A stretch of DNA of 64,000 nucleotides from Fibrobacter sp. UWP2 (GCF_900141705.1 NZ_FQYM01000013.1:16820-80819), one strand, 5' to 3'; positions 40,411-49,183 are shown, counted from the stretch's first letter. Translations and numbers: made by a program. The notes: generated by a model from the sequence alone, not told the origin.

Positions 40411-40469
40411 GTTGCCGGTTCCGAGCTACCAGAATATTCTCTATTAACTAGTAATTAGTAACTATTAAC
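40389..40469 (+). repeat. 3'-end hairpin/AGTTACT repeat, copy 3 (overlapping the end of rsmD)
   Basis: GCGCC-TTC-GGCGC (40390-40402) lies in the last codons of rsmD, followed by AGTTTTAAGTTGCCGGTTCCGAGCTACC and, 25 bp on, AACTAGTAATTAGTAACTATTAACT. Thirteen-bp hairpin identical to copy 1. Confidence 0.6.
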
Positions 40470-40475
40470 TATATT
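40470..40475 (+). promoter_or_regulatory. -10 box immediately upstream of coaD (leaderless arrangement)
   Basis: TATATT, TATAGC, then ATG at 40482; no Shine-Dalgarno. Confidence 0.45.
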
Positions 40476-40481
40476 TATAGC

Positions 40482-40988
40482 ATGAAAAAGATTGCTGTAT
40501 TCGCCGGTTCCTTTGACCCGTTCACTTTGGGCCACTTGGATGTCGTGAAGCGCGCCTCGGCCTTGTTCGACACGCTTTGGATTGTGGTCGCGCAGAATGC
40601 AAATAAAAAGAATCTGTTTGACTGCGTTACCCGTGCCAAGATGGCAAAGAAGGCTGTTGCGGGATTAAAGAACGTGAAGGTCGCCGTACACGAGGGGTTG
40701 ACGGTCGACTTTATGAAGTCTGTGGGTGCCGATTTTTTGGTGCGCGGGATTCGCGGGGCTTGTGACCTGGATTTTGAACAGAGCGTTGCCTGGAACAACA
40801 AAACCCTTTGCTCTAGTGCCGAGACGGTGCTTTTGCTGAGCGCCTCGGAACACCTGGCCGTTAGCAGCAGCGTGGTGCGTGAACTGCTTTTGTGCGGTGA
40901 ATCGCTTGCGGCAAAAAAGAAGACCCTTGCGAAGTTTGTGCCCTCGAATATTTTGAATGAACTTTTAACCGAATTCGGAAAAATCTGA
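40482..40988 (+). CDS. coaD: Phosphopantetheine adenylyltransferase
   Basis: A 168-aa enzyme of the fourth step of coenzyme A synthesis (4'-phosphopantetheine + ATP to dephospho-CoA). IAVFAGSFDPFTLGHLDVVKRA holds the T/HxGH nucleotidylyl-transfer motif; VRGIRGACDLDFEQSVAWNN and LAVSSSVVRELLLCGESL (S-S-S-x-V-R) are family signatures. Full length. The stop overlaps the rhomboid ATG (TGATG). Confidence 0.97.
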   Translation: MKKIAVFAGSFDPFTLGHLDVVKRASALFDTLWIVVAQNANKKNLFDCVTRAKMAKKAVAGLKNVKVAVHEGLTVDFMKSVGADFLVRGIRGACDLDFEQSVAWNNKTLCSSAETVLLLSASEHLAVSSSVVRELLLCGESLAAKKKTLAKFVPSNILNELLTEFGKI

Positions 40989-41839
40989 TGAAACCTTTCC
41001 GCTTTTTGCCCAAGGCCATTCGAGTCCTCTTGGTTGCCAATGCGGCTGTTTTTGGCATTGCCTTTTTGCTGGGCTCTGTTTTGGGGCTCCACTTGAATTT
41101 GCCGGGCGCCGGCTACGGGAACATCCGTGACTACATCGTGTACTTTGGCGCGTTTTTCCCGACGAGCCCGCTCGAAGCCTGGCGTTATGTGACGTACATG
41201 TTTGTGCATGTGGATTTTTGGCATTTTGTGTTCAATATGCTTATGCTGTGGATGTTCGGCGACGAGGTTGCCGAGTGGATGGGCGCAAAGCACTTTACGT
41301 CGATGTACATGTTCTGTGGCGTGTTCGCTGCCTTTTTCAGTTTTGTCCTTTGCATTCTGGGGCTTACGAACAACCCTATTATTGGCGCTTTGGGGGCGCT
41401 CATGGGAATCTTTGTGGCGTACTACAAGTTCTTCCCGGAACGCCGTATATTGCTGTTTTTCTTTTTCCCGATGAAAATCAAGTACGCCATGTGGGTGATG
41501 GTCGCCCTCGATATCCTCATGGCGCCCTCGGGTGATGGCGTGGCGCATTTTGCCCACTTGGGCGGCGTGGTCGCCGGCTTCGTTTACATGGCTTTTTATC
41601 AGGGTGGTTTTGACCGCCTGCTGGGGAATTTGCGCCGTCCCCACGTGCAAAAGGAATCCCGCCGTGCCGAGGGCCCGGAGGTTCTGGAAGGCGAAGTCTT
41701 TTACGTGGACGAACAAAAGCGCATGAATGAAATTTTGGACAAGGTGAATCGGGAAGGGGTCCAGTCGTTGACGGAATCCGAGCGCCAGTTTTTGTTGAAG
41801 GCGGGGGACAAGCTCCGTCGCCGCCGTGGAGGCATGTAA
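40988..41839 (+). CDS. Rhomboid-family membrane protein with catalytic Ser replaced by Leu
   Basis: A 283-aa polytopic protein of the rhomboid protease family, with about six membrane helices and a cytosolic C-terminal domain (EVFYVDEQKRMNEILDKVN, common in this branch). Family marks are the VHVDFWHFVFNMLMLWMFG loop and AHFAHLGGVVAGFVYM with the catalytic His (H190). The nucleophile motif GxSGA reads GALGALMG: residue 135 is Leu (TTG at 41390-41392), one base from TCG Ser. It is probably proteolytically dead, like iRhoms or derlins. Overlaps coaD and the kinase gene at both ends. Confidence 0.88.
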   Translation: MKPFRFLPKAIRVLLVANAAVFGIAFLLGSVLGLHLNLPGAGYGNIRDYIVYFGAFFPTSPLEAWRYVTYMFVHVDFWHFVFNMLMLWMFGDEVAEWMGAKHFTSMYMFCGVFAAFFSFVLCILGLTNNPIIGALGALMGIFVAYYKFFPERRILLFFFFPMKIKYAMWVMVALDILMAPSGDGVAHFAHLGGVVAGFVYMAFYQGGFDRLLGNLRRPHVQKESRRAEGPEVLEGEVFYVDEQKRMNEILDKVNREGVQSLTESERQFLLKAGDKLRRRRGGM

Positions 41840-42798
41840 TGAAGAAAGTTCTTGGCATGGGCGCAGCCCTGGTAGATGTTTTGGCGAATGTGACGGACGA
41901 ATGGGTCGCGACGCAGGGCGTGCAAAAAGGCGGCATGAATTCTGTGGAATGGCCGCAAATGGAAAAGTTTTTGGCGGGCATCGAAAAGCCCTTGCGCGTC
42001 CCTGGCGGTTCCACCTGCAATACGATGGTCGGGCTCTCTCGCCTTGGCGGGAAAGCGTCCTTTATTAGCAAGGTGGGCGACGATGAACTGGGTCGCCTGT
42101 TTTTGGACCATCTCAAAAAGAATGGCGTGGAATCCAAGGTGGGCAAGAGCGACGTGGCCACGGGTTGCGTGTTCTCGGCGGTGACGCCCGATGCGCAGCG
42201 CTCCATGTGGACGTTCCTTGGCGCCTCTAATTTTTTGGACAGCGAAGACTTTGTGCCGGCGCTTTTTGACGGTGTCGGTCTCCTCTATGCCGAGGGCTAC
42301 CGTGCGTTCAACGGAGACTGCTTCAAGAAATCCTTTACGCTCGCCCGCAGCCTGGGTGTGGAAACTGCTCTGGACTTTAGCAGCTTTGGCGTGGTCGAAG
42401 CCTGCCGCGGGGTGATTGACGAGCTCTTGGACCAAAAGATGATTGACATCGTGATCGCCAACGAAGACGAGGCCTTCGCCTATGCGGGCGTCAAAGAAGA
42501 GGCTTCGCTAGAAGTGCTCGCCAAAAAGGCCAAGGTGGCCGTAGTCAAGGTGGGCAAGAAGGGCGCCTTCATTGCCAAGGACGGCGTGGTGACCAAGGTC
42601 GATGCCAAGGTGGTGAAGGCTGTGGATACCACAGGTGCCGGCGACCTTTGGGCGTCGGGATTCCTCTATGGCTACCTTAGCGGCTGGGACATGCTGCGTT
42701 CCGGCAACCTCGCCAGCCTTGTGGCGAGTGAAGTGGTACAGGTGATGGGAGCCCAGATTCCCGACGAGGGCTGGGCCCGAATTCATGCCGAAATGTAG
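41839..42798 (+). CDS. PfkB/ribokinase-family kinase, adenosine kinase-like
   Basis: A 319-aa cytosolic sugar or nucleoside kinase. GMGAALVDVLANVTDEWV at the N terminus, RVPGGSTCNTMVGLSRLGG (PfkB signature 1) and AVDTTGAGDLWASGFLYG (signature 2 with the catalytic Asp) are clear. The long N-terminal loop (GVQKGGMNSVEW) resembles the adenosine kinase branch more than ribokinase or fructokinase, but substrate assignment needs assay. Start ATG overlaps the rhomboid stop (TAATG), last gene of a long plus-strand run. Confidence 0.85.
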   Translation: MKKVLGMGAALVDVLANVTDEWVATQGVQKGGMNSVEWPQMEKFLAGIEKPLRVPGGSTCNTMVGLSRLGGKASFISKVGDDELGRLFLDHLKKNGVESKVGKSDVATGCVFSAVTPDAQRSMWTFLGASNFLDSEDFVPALFDGVGLLYAEGYRAFNGDCFKKSFTLARSLGVETALDFSSFGVVEACRGVIDELLDQKMIDIVIANEDEAFAYAGVKEEASLEVLAKKAKVAVVKVGKKGAFIAKDGVVTKVDAKVVKAVDTTGAGDLWASGFLYGYLSGWDMLRSGNLASLVASEVVQVMGAQIPDEGWARIHAEM

Positions 42799-42869
42799 TG
42801 TATAGCCCTGGGGGCGTTACCTACCTGATATTTTTGAGTATATATTTATAGGCGTAAGACGGAGGTGTT

Positions 42870-43958
42870 ATGCGTTACGTGTTTTTACTGCTTGCCTTTT
42901 TTGCTATGGCGGCATTTGCCCAAGATGCCGGAACGCCTTCCAATATCAAAAATATATGCGATACGCTTTCGTTGGGCGATTTCCCGAAGGTCACGTTTGT
43001 CCCTGCCTACATCGATGAATCCAACTGGTTTGGCAATCCCCACACTTGGCAGGTGGATTCGACGAACAACTTCCGTCATGAGTCGTTTGAAACGGTACAA
43101 ATCAACCCGGGAAAATTTACCAGGAGGCTTCCGGTCTCTGTTTCGGCGAGTTGCTTCCCGACAATGCAGAACGCATTTGTTTATGCGGGCTGGAACTCTG
43201 CGAAAAAATGGGTCTTGGACACCGCGGATAATTACGCTACCGTTATTCGCGATACGCGCCAAATGGGCGTAGAAGGCTATGACTCGCTGAACTCGTATAA
43301 TCTTTTGGCGATGGTGAAAAACAGCCTGCCCGAGGATGACGAATTCAATCCCGGAGAATTGCTGGTTTCCCGTACCTACGAGTTTTCGTTTGAGTGGTGG
43401 TATGTGACTGTGTCGTACCGGTTTGTAGAGCAAAGGGATGCTGGTCCTTATACGGGATATCGCTATGCTTCGGCGGTAAGCTATGATTCTTCGACGGCTG
43501 CAAAGTCGGCGCTGGATTCCTTGGCTGTTCCGGACACCATTAAAACGATGCGCATCCAGGCGATTAAAGCGGTGCTGAAGGATTCCCGCAAACTGGGCGG
43601 CGAAGAAAGCTCTTCGAGCGTATCGGAACCGAGTTCCTCGAGCATGGCGAAGTCGTCATCAAGCGTGCCCGCGTCGTCATCGAGCGTGGTCGCGTCATCG
43701 CCGAGCAAGACTGAGAACAAGTCTTCTTCGAGCACTTCCGATGCCAAATCTTCGTCGAGTACGGCGAAGTCGTCGTCGAGCGGCGGTTCGCAGCTGGTCC
43801 ACTCTGTATTGCTCGTTTCCGAGAACCTGGATGCCGTGGTGCAGATGCGCCGTCTTGACGGCTCCAAAGTTTTGGATACAAAAAGTGCCACTCCCGGGAT
43901 TTACTATGTAAAAACCGCGGGCGGCGTTTGGATGAAGAAGTTGGTGCTGCGCAAATAA
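42870..43958 (+). CDS. Exported protein with Ser-rich linker and C-terminal sorting-like domain
   Basis: A 362-aa secreted protein of unknown function. Signal peptide MRYVFLLLAFFAMAAFA, cut before QDAG. Residues ~20-240 form a globular domain rich in aromatic residues and short strands with no recognised family. A linker of about 75 residues (SSSSVSEPSSSS, AKSSSSV and so on) joins it to a ~55-residue tail, VQMRRLDGSKVLDTKSA ... PGIYYVKTAGGVWMKKLVLRK, similar in style to the tail of the CE6 esterase. A GGAGG ribosome binding site precedes the ATG and a TATATT box lies 25-30 nt upstream of it. Confidence 0.72.
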   Translation: MRYVFLLLAFFAMAAFAQDAGTPSNIKNICDTLSLGDFPKVTFVPAYIDESNWFGNPHTWQVDSTNNFRHESFETVQINPGKFTRRLPVSVSASCFPTMQNAFVYAGWNSAKKWVLDTADNYATVIRDTRQMGVEGYDSLNSYNLLAMVKNSLPEDDEFNPGELLVSRTYEFSFEWWYVTVSYRFVEQRDAGPYTGYRYASAVSYDSSTAAKSALDSLAVPDTIKTMRIQAIKAVLKDSRKLGGEESSSSVSEPSSSSMAKSSSSVPASSSSVVASSPSKTENKSSSSTSDAKSSSSTAKSSSSGGSQLVHSVLLVSENLDAVVQMRRLDGSKVLDTKSATPGIYYVKTAGGVWMKKLVLRK

Positions 43959-43982
43959 GTTGTGTGCGGAACTGCCGTTTAC

Positions 43983-43988
43983 TATATT
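43983..43988 (+). promoter_or_regulatory. -10 box immediately upstream of the coiled-coil membrane protein gene (leaderless arrangement)
   Basis: TTGTGT (43960-43965), 17 bp, TATATT, AATGGC, then ATG at 43995; no Shine-Dalgarno. Confidence 0.5.
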
Positions 43989-43994
43989 AATGGC

Positions 43995-44429
43995 ATGAAA
44001 TTTTTTAAAAAAACATTGATGAACTTTTGGGCGGTGGCTCTTGTTGCCGCAGCCCCTCTTTTTGCCCAGGCTCCTGCGGATACTGCTGCCGCCCCGGCGA
44101 CTGTTCCCGTTGCCGAAGTGAATGCGGAACTTGCGAACCGCGACAGCATCATGGCATCCCGCGACAGTGCTTGCAGTGCCGAAAAGCAGGCGCTTCGCAG
44201 CGAACTCGAAATGGAACAGGCCAAGTGCGCCAACTGGGAACAGAGCTACAATACCGTCAGAAGGGATAACGAGGTTTGCGCCCAGGCGTTGAGCATTACC
44301 TTAGAAAATGCCGAAAAGAACAAGGGTAAAGAGGAACAAAATCGAAGGTCCTCGGCCATGGCGGCGAGCACCTCTTTTTTGAGTGGCATAGGTTTGGGCC
44401 TCCTGATCATGTGGCTTATCATGGATTGA
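43995..44429 (+). CDS. Exported coiled-coil protein with C-terminal membrane anchor
   Basis: A 144-aa protein: signal peptide (NFWAVALVAAAPLFAQA), Ala/Pro-rich linker, a charged helical region about 45-115 with heptad-like pattern (AELANRDSIMASRDSACSAEKQALRSEL), and a C-terminal hydrophobic helix (SFLSGIGLGLLIMWLIMD). It could tether something in the periplasm. No family recognised. ATG 43995 chosen because the open frame upstream has no ribosome binding site and crosses the promoter. The next gene starts 18 bp downstream. Confidence 0.65.
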   Translation: MKFFKKTLMNFWAVALVAAAPLFAQAPADTAAAPATVPVAEVNAELANRDSIMASRDSACSAEKQALRSELEMEQAKCANWEQSYNTVRRDNEVCAQALSITLENAEKNKGKEEQNRRSSAMAASTSFLSGIGLGLLIMWLIMD

Positions 44430-44447
44430 TTTTATTTGGGTGTGGTC

Positions 44448-46037
44448 ATGAAAAAATCGATTGCCATTTTTTTGAGCTTGCTCCTTGGGGCAGGCTTTTG
44501 CTTTGCCAAAAAAAAGGATGCCAAAGCGGTTTTGAATGCAAAGCCGGTGCAGTTGGGCAGCGTGTTGCAGCCACTCTCGACGACGGCTATGGAAACTGCC
44601 GAGATTTCGGCGTATATGCCGCAGGCGAAATCGCTGTTTGTGGTGGCGGGCATAAAGAAGATGGAATCGCTGGATCTCACTGACCCGGTGCACCCCAAGA
44701 AGGGCGTTGCTGTGACGCTTTTGGGTAACGGCAGTAGCGTTACCGCGAATGGCGACCTGCTTGCAGTGAGTTCGCTTGGCGAACGCGACTGCGATACGGG
44801 CTTTGTCGAAATATTCAAGGTGGATCCGCCCAAGGAGGGCAAACTGCTTGCCATCAAAAAAATGGCGGAGTTCCGTCCGTGTAGCCAGCCCGACATGATC
44901 ACGTTCACGCCCGACGGTAAAAAACTCCTGGTGGCATGCGAAGCGAGCCCGAGTCCCGATTTCTCGGAGGACCCTGCCGGCGGCATCGCCATTTTGACCT
45001 TGCCCGAAAACGCCCCCGCCGTGTCTGCCGCAGATTTTGCCAAGTCAATGAAGCTGAACGTGCTTGGCTTTGAGAGCCTGGATTCGACGGCGTTGATGAA
45101 GGCGGGCGTCCGCCGCGTTGGAGTATCTCCGTTCTACAAGACACTGGAACCGGAGTACATCACGGTAAGTGAAGATTCCAGGGTGGCCTGGGTGAGCCTG
45201 CAAGAGAACAATGCCATGGCCCGCGTGGATGTCGCCGCCGAAAAGATAACGGATGTTTTTGCGTTGGGCAAGTCGGATCACTCCAAGCCCGGCTTTGCCA
45301 TGGATGTGAAGAGCGATGGCGAAATTAATATCGAAAACGTGCCCGTACGCGGTTTGCGCCAGCCCGACGGCATTTCGAACGTAACCGTTGGCGGCAAGAA
45401 TTATGTGTTTACCGCCAACGAGGGCGCCCCGGTAAACGATTACAAGGAATGGACCGACGAAACCTCCGTGCCGATGATCGCGGAACAGGGGTCGTTGGAC
45501 CCGAAGGTCTTTGACGCCACTACGCTTTCGAAGTTGCATAACTTGACCGTGAGCCGCATTGACGCCTGCCCCGAGGTCAAGGGAGGCGGGTGCCCATACG
45601 TGACGAGCTTCGGTACGCGTTCCATGAGCATATTCGACGGAACGTCGGGTAAACTGCTGTGGGATTCCGGCGACCAGCTGGAACAGGCCATCTCCAAGAT
45701 CGCCCCCGATTTTTTCAACTGGAATTCCAAAAAGGGCAAGCTCAAAAAGGACGCCCGCAGTGCCGACAAGGGCTGCGAACCTGAGAACGTGACCGTGGGG
45801 AAGGTGGGAGACAAGCGCTACGCCTTTGTCGGTTTGGAACGTACCAGCGGCGTCGCTGTGTTCGACGTGAGCGACATGAACGCCCCCAGGTTAGTGGACT
45901 ACTATCTGGATGTGAAGGACCGCGGACCCGAGGGAATCCTCTTTGTGCCCGCCGAAAAAAGTCCGCTTGCAGGCGCGGCATTGCTTATCGTCGGTTACGA
46001 ATACAGCAAGACGCTTACGATCTATACTGTGAAATAG
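44448..46037 (+). CDS. Choice-of-anchor-I-type secreted beta-propeller protein
   Basis: A 529-aa exported protein (signal peptide MKKSIAIFLSLLLGAGFCFA). Regular repeats of the form F-x-P-D-G-K-K-L-L-V-A-C-E, VSEDSRVAWVSLQENNAMARVD and QPDGISNVTVGGKNYVFTANEGAP fit the beta-propeller of the 'choice-of-anchor I' / esterase-like phytase family, which includes alkaline-phosphatase-associated secreted proteins. The NEGAPVNDYKEW motif and the later GPEGILFVPAEKSPLAGA are typical. No C-terminal anchor domain is seen. Enzyme activity is unproven. ATG 44448 follows the signal-peptide pattern; the frame extends 4 codons upstream. Confidence 0.75.
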   Translation: MKKSIAIFLSLLLGAGFCFAKKKDAKAVLNAKPVQLGSVLQPLSTTAMETAEISAYMPQAKSLFVVAGIKKMESLDLTDPVHPKKGVAVTLLGNGSSVTANGDLLAVSSLGERDCDTGFVEIFKVDPPKEGKLLAIKKMAEFRPCSQPDMITFTPDGKKLLVACEASPSPDFSEDPAGGIAILTLPENAPAVSAADFAKSMKLNVLGFESLDSTALMKAGVRRVGVSPFYKTLEPEYITVSEDSRVAWVSLQENNAMARVDVAAEKITDVFALGKSDHSKPGFAMDVKSDGEINIENVPVRGLRQPDGISNVTVGGKNYVFTANEGAPVNDYKEWTDETSVPMIAEQGSLDPKVFDATTLSKLHNLTVSRIDACPEVKGGGCPYVTSFGTRSMSIFDGTSGKLLWDSGDQLEQAISKIAPDFFNWNSKKGKLKKDARSADKGCEPENVTVGKVGDKRYAFVGLERTSGVAVFDVSDMNAPRLVDYYLDVKDRGPEGILFVPAEKSPLAGAALLIVGYEYSKTLTIYTVK

Positions 46038-46081
46038 AACTTAGAACAATCCTTCTATCTCTAAGCTCTGCCAACTGCCGA

Positions 46082-48583
46082 CTAAATCACAACTTCCGGC
46101 CAGGGGTGCTTTGGGTAGCGCCCGCGCAGTTCCTTGCGTACTTCAGCGTAGGTGTTCTGCCAAAAACCCGTGAGGTCCCAGGTCTTTTGAATGGTACGGA
46201 AGTTTGGCGCCAAAATGTCGTAGCGGACTTTTAATTTGCCGTCGGCGATTCTGTGCTCGCCGCGGAGTTGCATCAAATCTTCAATGCGCGCCGAAATCTC
46301 TACGAGGAAGCCTTCCAGGCTTTGTGTAACGAGGTTCGGGTTGCGCGATGCCGCCTCGTCGGGGGCAACTTCTTGGTAGCGGTAACGGGCGCGCTTGCCG
46401 TTGGGGAGCACGTAATGGTCGGGGAAGGTCTTGTTGAGCCAGGCGAGCATGGACTTGCCGAAGTATTCCTCGAGTATGGCGCGGTAGCGGTTTTCGTTGA
46501 TGTCGCGGAGCAAAAAGACGCCGCTCGCGAATTCGTCAAAGATGATTTCCATATCTTCGTCGTTGAATTCGGGGAGGCCGTATTCGGGGTAAAGCCTTGA
46601 GGCGAGCCGCATTTTTACCAGGAGCGTTTGCACGTCCTCCGAGAGGTACTTGCCGCTCCAGTTTTCCTTTTCGATTTTGTCTTTCCAGGTGGCGACGGTC
46701 AGTTCCTTTAGCTGGGCGAGCACCTTGGGAGAGGCTTCTTGCGGCAGCACTTCTTTGCGGCTGAATTCGCGGACCTCGACGCCAATGAATCTTTCTTGAC
46801 CGCTTCTCCACAAAAGCTCGTAGTTCACGGAATCACTTTTGCCGGCGAGAAGTTCCTCGGGAATGGGGACGTAAAGGCTTACGCGGAGCTCCGACTTGCT
46901 GCCGCCCCCGGTGCGGAGCATGGTGAGCGCCAAAAGGGCGTAGGGAGGTTCTATCGCTTGCAGGCGGACGGTGTTCCCGTTGTCGAGTTTGTAGACGTTC
47001 CCGTTGGGGGTTGCCAAGCGGTCGCCAAAGGCCAAAAGCAGGGTGCGCTGCAAATCGGGGGCGGTCGATCCCGTGGAATTCCGGGGAACGCCCGCGGGCA
47101 GTTTGTCGCGGTAGTCGCGGAGCTGGTTCAGCGTGAAACGCACTTCGCGCGGGGTGCTGACGCTTTTGGAAAGTGTGTCGGCGGCAAGCGTCAAAACGTC
47201 CAGCGGGTACTTGGATTTTTGCACGTACTCGGTTCCCGAGTGGATCCAGGCCATGGCGGCGAGCATGGTGTCGCTCAAGTCGGCCTTACATGTTGCCTTC
47301 GCCAAAATCAATGCCAGCGGGATGTTTGAAATGGGCGTGCGTATGGCCTTGAGCCCGAGTTCCGTGATGGAACCCTCCTTGAGCATCCCGAAACTTTCGA
47401 GCAACTTCGTGGCGACCTGTTCGCGTGCCTCCGGAATCGCCGTTGGCAACTCAATCCCTGCTTCTCTCTTGTCTAATTCCAGCGCCGCCTTCTGTAGCAA
47501 CAGTTCCGACGGTTCAATCTGCAATACTTCGGGGACAATCCCGCGGGGCATGCGCTTCTCGGATTCTTCGCTCCACAGGCGGATGGCGCATCCGTTCTGC
47601 GTACGGCCGCTGCGCCCGCTCCTCTGGATGGCGTTCTGCATCGAGATGGGCATCGTACGCAATACGTTCACCTTCTCGCTGTCGTCGTAGAGGCTCACGC
47701 GTTCGATTCCGCTGTCGACGACGCCCGTGACGTTCGGGACAGTAATGGAGGTCTCGGCGATGTTCGTGGTGAAGATGACGCGCGGGCGTTCGGTCACTTC
47801 GAAAATGCGGTCTTGCGTTTCGCGGTCCTGCCCGCCGTAGAGTTCCAGGAATTCGGCGCAGGTGTTGCCGAGCGCTTCGGCGGCGGCGCTGTGGCAGCGG
47901 GCGATTTCGGCCTTGCCCGGGAGGAACACCAGCGTGGTCTGCCAGATGTTGTTGCGGTAGAGCGTCTTGAGCGCCCGCACCACTTCGGCGTCAAGGCCCA
48001 CGCCCGAAACGAGCGAGTTGCCGGTGGCGGGAGTCTGGTTGATAATCTGTACGGGATAGAGCGGATGGCCGAGCGCTTGGCACTTGACGCCGAGAACCGC
48101 TTCGAGTTCCTCGCGGTTCAGCGCCGCCGACATCACTGCAACCCTCGGAGCGCGAGCCGGGTCTGCGGCCCTAAAATACCCAAACAGCAAGTCCATGTCG
48201 GCCTTGCGCTCGTGGTATTCGTCGAACACGATCCACTCCGCATCGCACTTGCCGTGCAGCAGTTCCTGCAGAAAGTTTCCGTACGTCTGGAATAAAATGC
48301 GCGTGCCTGCGCTCTTGCAGCTGTCCTGCCGGAACTGGTAGCCGACGGTTTTGCCGCAGGGTTCGTTGTGCAACTTTGCGGAGAACTGCGCAAGCGAGAA
48401 CGCTGCAATCCTGCGCGGTTGCAGTACAACGACGCGCCCCTTGCAGTGCTTGCTTAAAAAGTAGGGGATAAACAGCGACTTGCCCGAACCTGTGGGCGCC
48501 TCGATCAACAAGTTTCGCGAGGCGGCGATAGCCGCTTCCAGCTTGCCTTCTTCTTCTGCGAGCGCTAAATCACTGTATTTCAT
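46082..48583 (-). CDS. hrpB: ATP-dependent helicase HrpB
   Basis: An 833-aa DEAH-type RNA helicase of the HrpB family (bacterial, role in RNA metabolism or stress poorly defined). IEAPTGSGKS is Walker A (~27), WIVFDEYHERKADMD gives DEYH in motif II where most relatives have DEFH or DEAH, FTTNIAETSITVPNVTGVVD is motif V and QNAIQRSGRSGRTQNGCAIRL motif VI. The HrpB-specific C-terminal region (about 480-830) is present, including IEDLMQLRGEHRI and the final YPKHPWPE. Genes on both sides are unrelated. Confidence 0.93.
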   Translation of the reverse strand: MKYSDLALAEEEGKLEAAIAASRNLLIEAPTGSGKSLFIPYFLSKHCKGRVVVLQPRRIAAFSLAQFSAKLHNEPCGKTVGYQFRQDSCKSAGTRILFQTYGNFLQELLHGKCDAEWIVFDEYHERKADMDLLFGYFRAADPARAPRVAVMSAALNREELEAVLGVKCQALGHPLYPVQIINQTPATGNSLVSGVGLDAEVVRALKTLYRNNIWQTTLVFLPGKAEIARCHSAAAEALGNTCAEFLELYGGQDRETQDRIFEVTERPRVIFTTNIAETSITVPNVTGVVDSGIERVSLYDDSEKVNVLRTMPISMQNAIQRSGRSGRTQNGCAIRLWSEESEKRMPRGIVPEVLQIEPSELLLQKAALELDKREAGIELPTAIPEAREQVATKLLESFGMLKEGSITELGLKAIRTPISNIPLALILAKATCKADLSDTMLAAMAWIHSGTEYVQKSKYPLDVLTLAADTLSKSVSTPREVRFTLNQLRDYRDKLPAGVPRNSTGSTAPDLQRTLLLAFGDRLATPNGNVYKLDNGNTVRLQAIEPPYALLALTMLRTGGGSKSELRVSLYVPIPEELLAGKSDSVNYELLWRSGQERFIGVEVREFSRKEVLPQEASPKVLAQLKELTVATWKDKIEKENWSGKYLSEDVQTLLVKMRLASRLYPEYGLPEFNDEDMEIIFDEFASGVFLLRDINENRYRAILEEYFGKSMLAWLNKTFPDHYVLPNGKRARYRYQEVAPDEAASRNPNLVTQSLEGFLVEISARIEDLMQLRGEHRIADGKLKVRYDILAPNFRTIQKTWDLTGFWQNTYAEVRKELRGRYPKHPWPEVVI

Positions 48584-48608
48584 TATCTAGAGTCGGAAGG
48601 CTTTCCCC

Positions 48609-48666
48609 TACTAGTTGTCTAGTAACTCAAAACTTAGTAACTAGTAACTGATGACCTTCGGTCATC
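48609..48666 (-). repeat. 3'-end hairpin/AGTTACT repeat, copy 4 (downstream of the small membrane protein)
   Basis: On the minus strand GATGACC-GAA-GGTCATC (48650-48666, spanning the TGA stop) followed by AGTTACTAGTTACTAAG, TTTTGAGTTACTAGACAACT. Shares TTTTGAGTT with copy 2 and TAGTTACTA with copy 1. Confidence 0.6.
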
Positions 48667-49126
48667 TCGGGTACTTCAGTTTTTCGCCGGTGGCCACGTC
48701 CATGTAGGGCGGCTTGCCTTCGCGGAACTTCTGGTTGATGACGAGGTTCTCGATGCGGCGGCGTAGTCCCTGTTCTGTTTTGCAGAAGAAGTACACGACT
48801 TTGTTGGTGCCCGGCACAAGGAACATGGCGAGCTTGTACTTCTGCTTCACGGCGCGGCGGAAGAACATCATGTCTTCCTTCTTGGGTATCACGAGGTTGC
48901 TGTTTTCCTTGGTCTCGCAAATCATGTCAGCATCGGCGAGCAAAGCCTTGGACTTTTGCTTGAGCGCAGCGAAGTTCGGTTCGCTGTTTTTGCGGATGGT
49001 TTCGAGGTTGAAGGCTCCGCCGCCTTCCTTGAGGGCCTTGCGAAGCCCGCGGACGGCGAACACCAACAAAACAACGACAACGACGGCAATGAGCCAGGGC
49101 CAATATTCAGCGAGAAAGTCTAGCAT
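48662..49126 (-). CDS. Small membrane-anchored protein of unknown function
   Basis: A 154-aa protein with one N-terminal membrane helix (WPWLIAVVVVVLLVFAV, about 9-25) and a basic cytosolic part. Two Cys occur (DMICETKE and VYFFCKTEQ). The C terminus (KPPYMDVATGEKLKYPR) looks partly disordered. No family recognised. ATG 49126 follows AGAGG by 6 nt; the open frame to 49147 has no support. Its stop lies inside the hairpin of repeat copy 4. Confidence 0.6.
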   Translation of the reverse strand: MLDFLAEYWPWLIAVVVVVLLVFAVRGLRKALKEGGGAFNLETIRKNSEPNFAALKQKSKALLADADMICETKENSNLVIPKKEDMMFFRRAVKQKYKLAMFLVPGTNKVVYFFCKTEQGLRRRIENLVINQKFREGKPPYMDVATGEKLKYPR

Positions 49127-49183
49127 AAAAACCTCTGTTTGGTGCAAATATAGCTAATATCTTGCGTTTTTCTCATTTTTTGC

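Noticed and set aside
41208..41217. TGTGGATTT as a further DnaA box
   Set aside because: Only a partial match, within a coding region, and isolated from the pair at 30722-30790.
46038..46081. AACTTAGAAC...CTAAGCTCTGCC between two convergent genes as a fifth copy of the 3'-end repeat
   Set aside because: It resembles the repeat only in general composition; no TTC hairpin and no AGTTACT tract.
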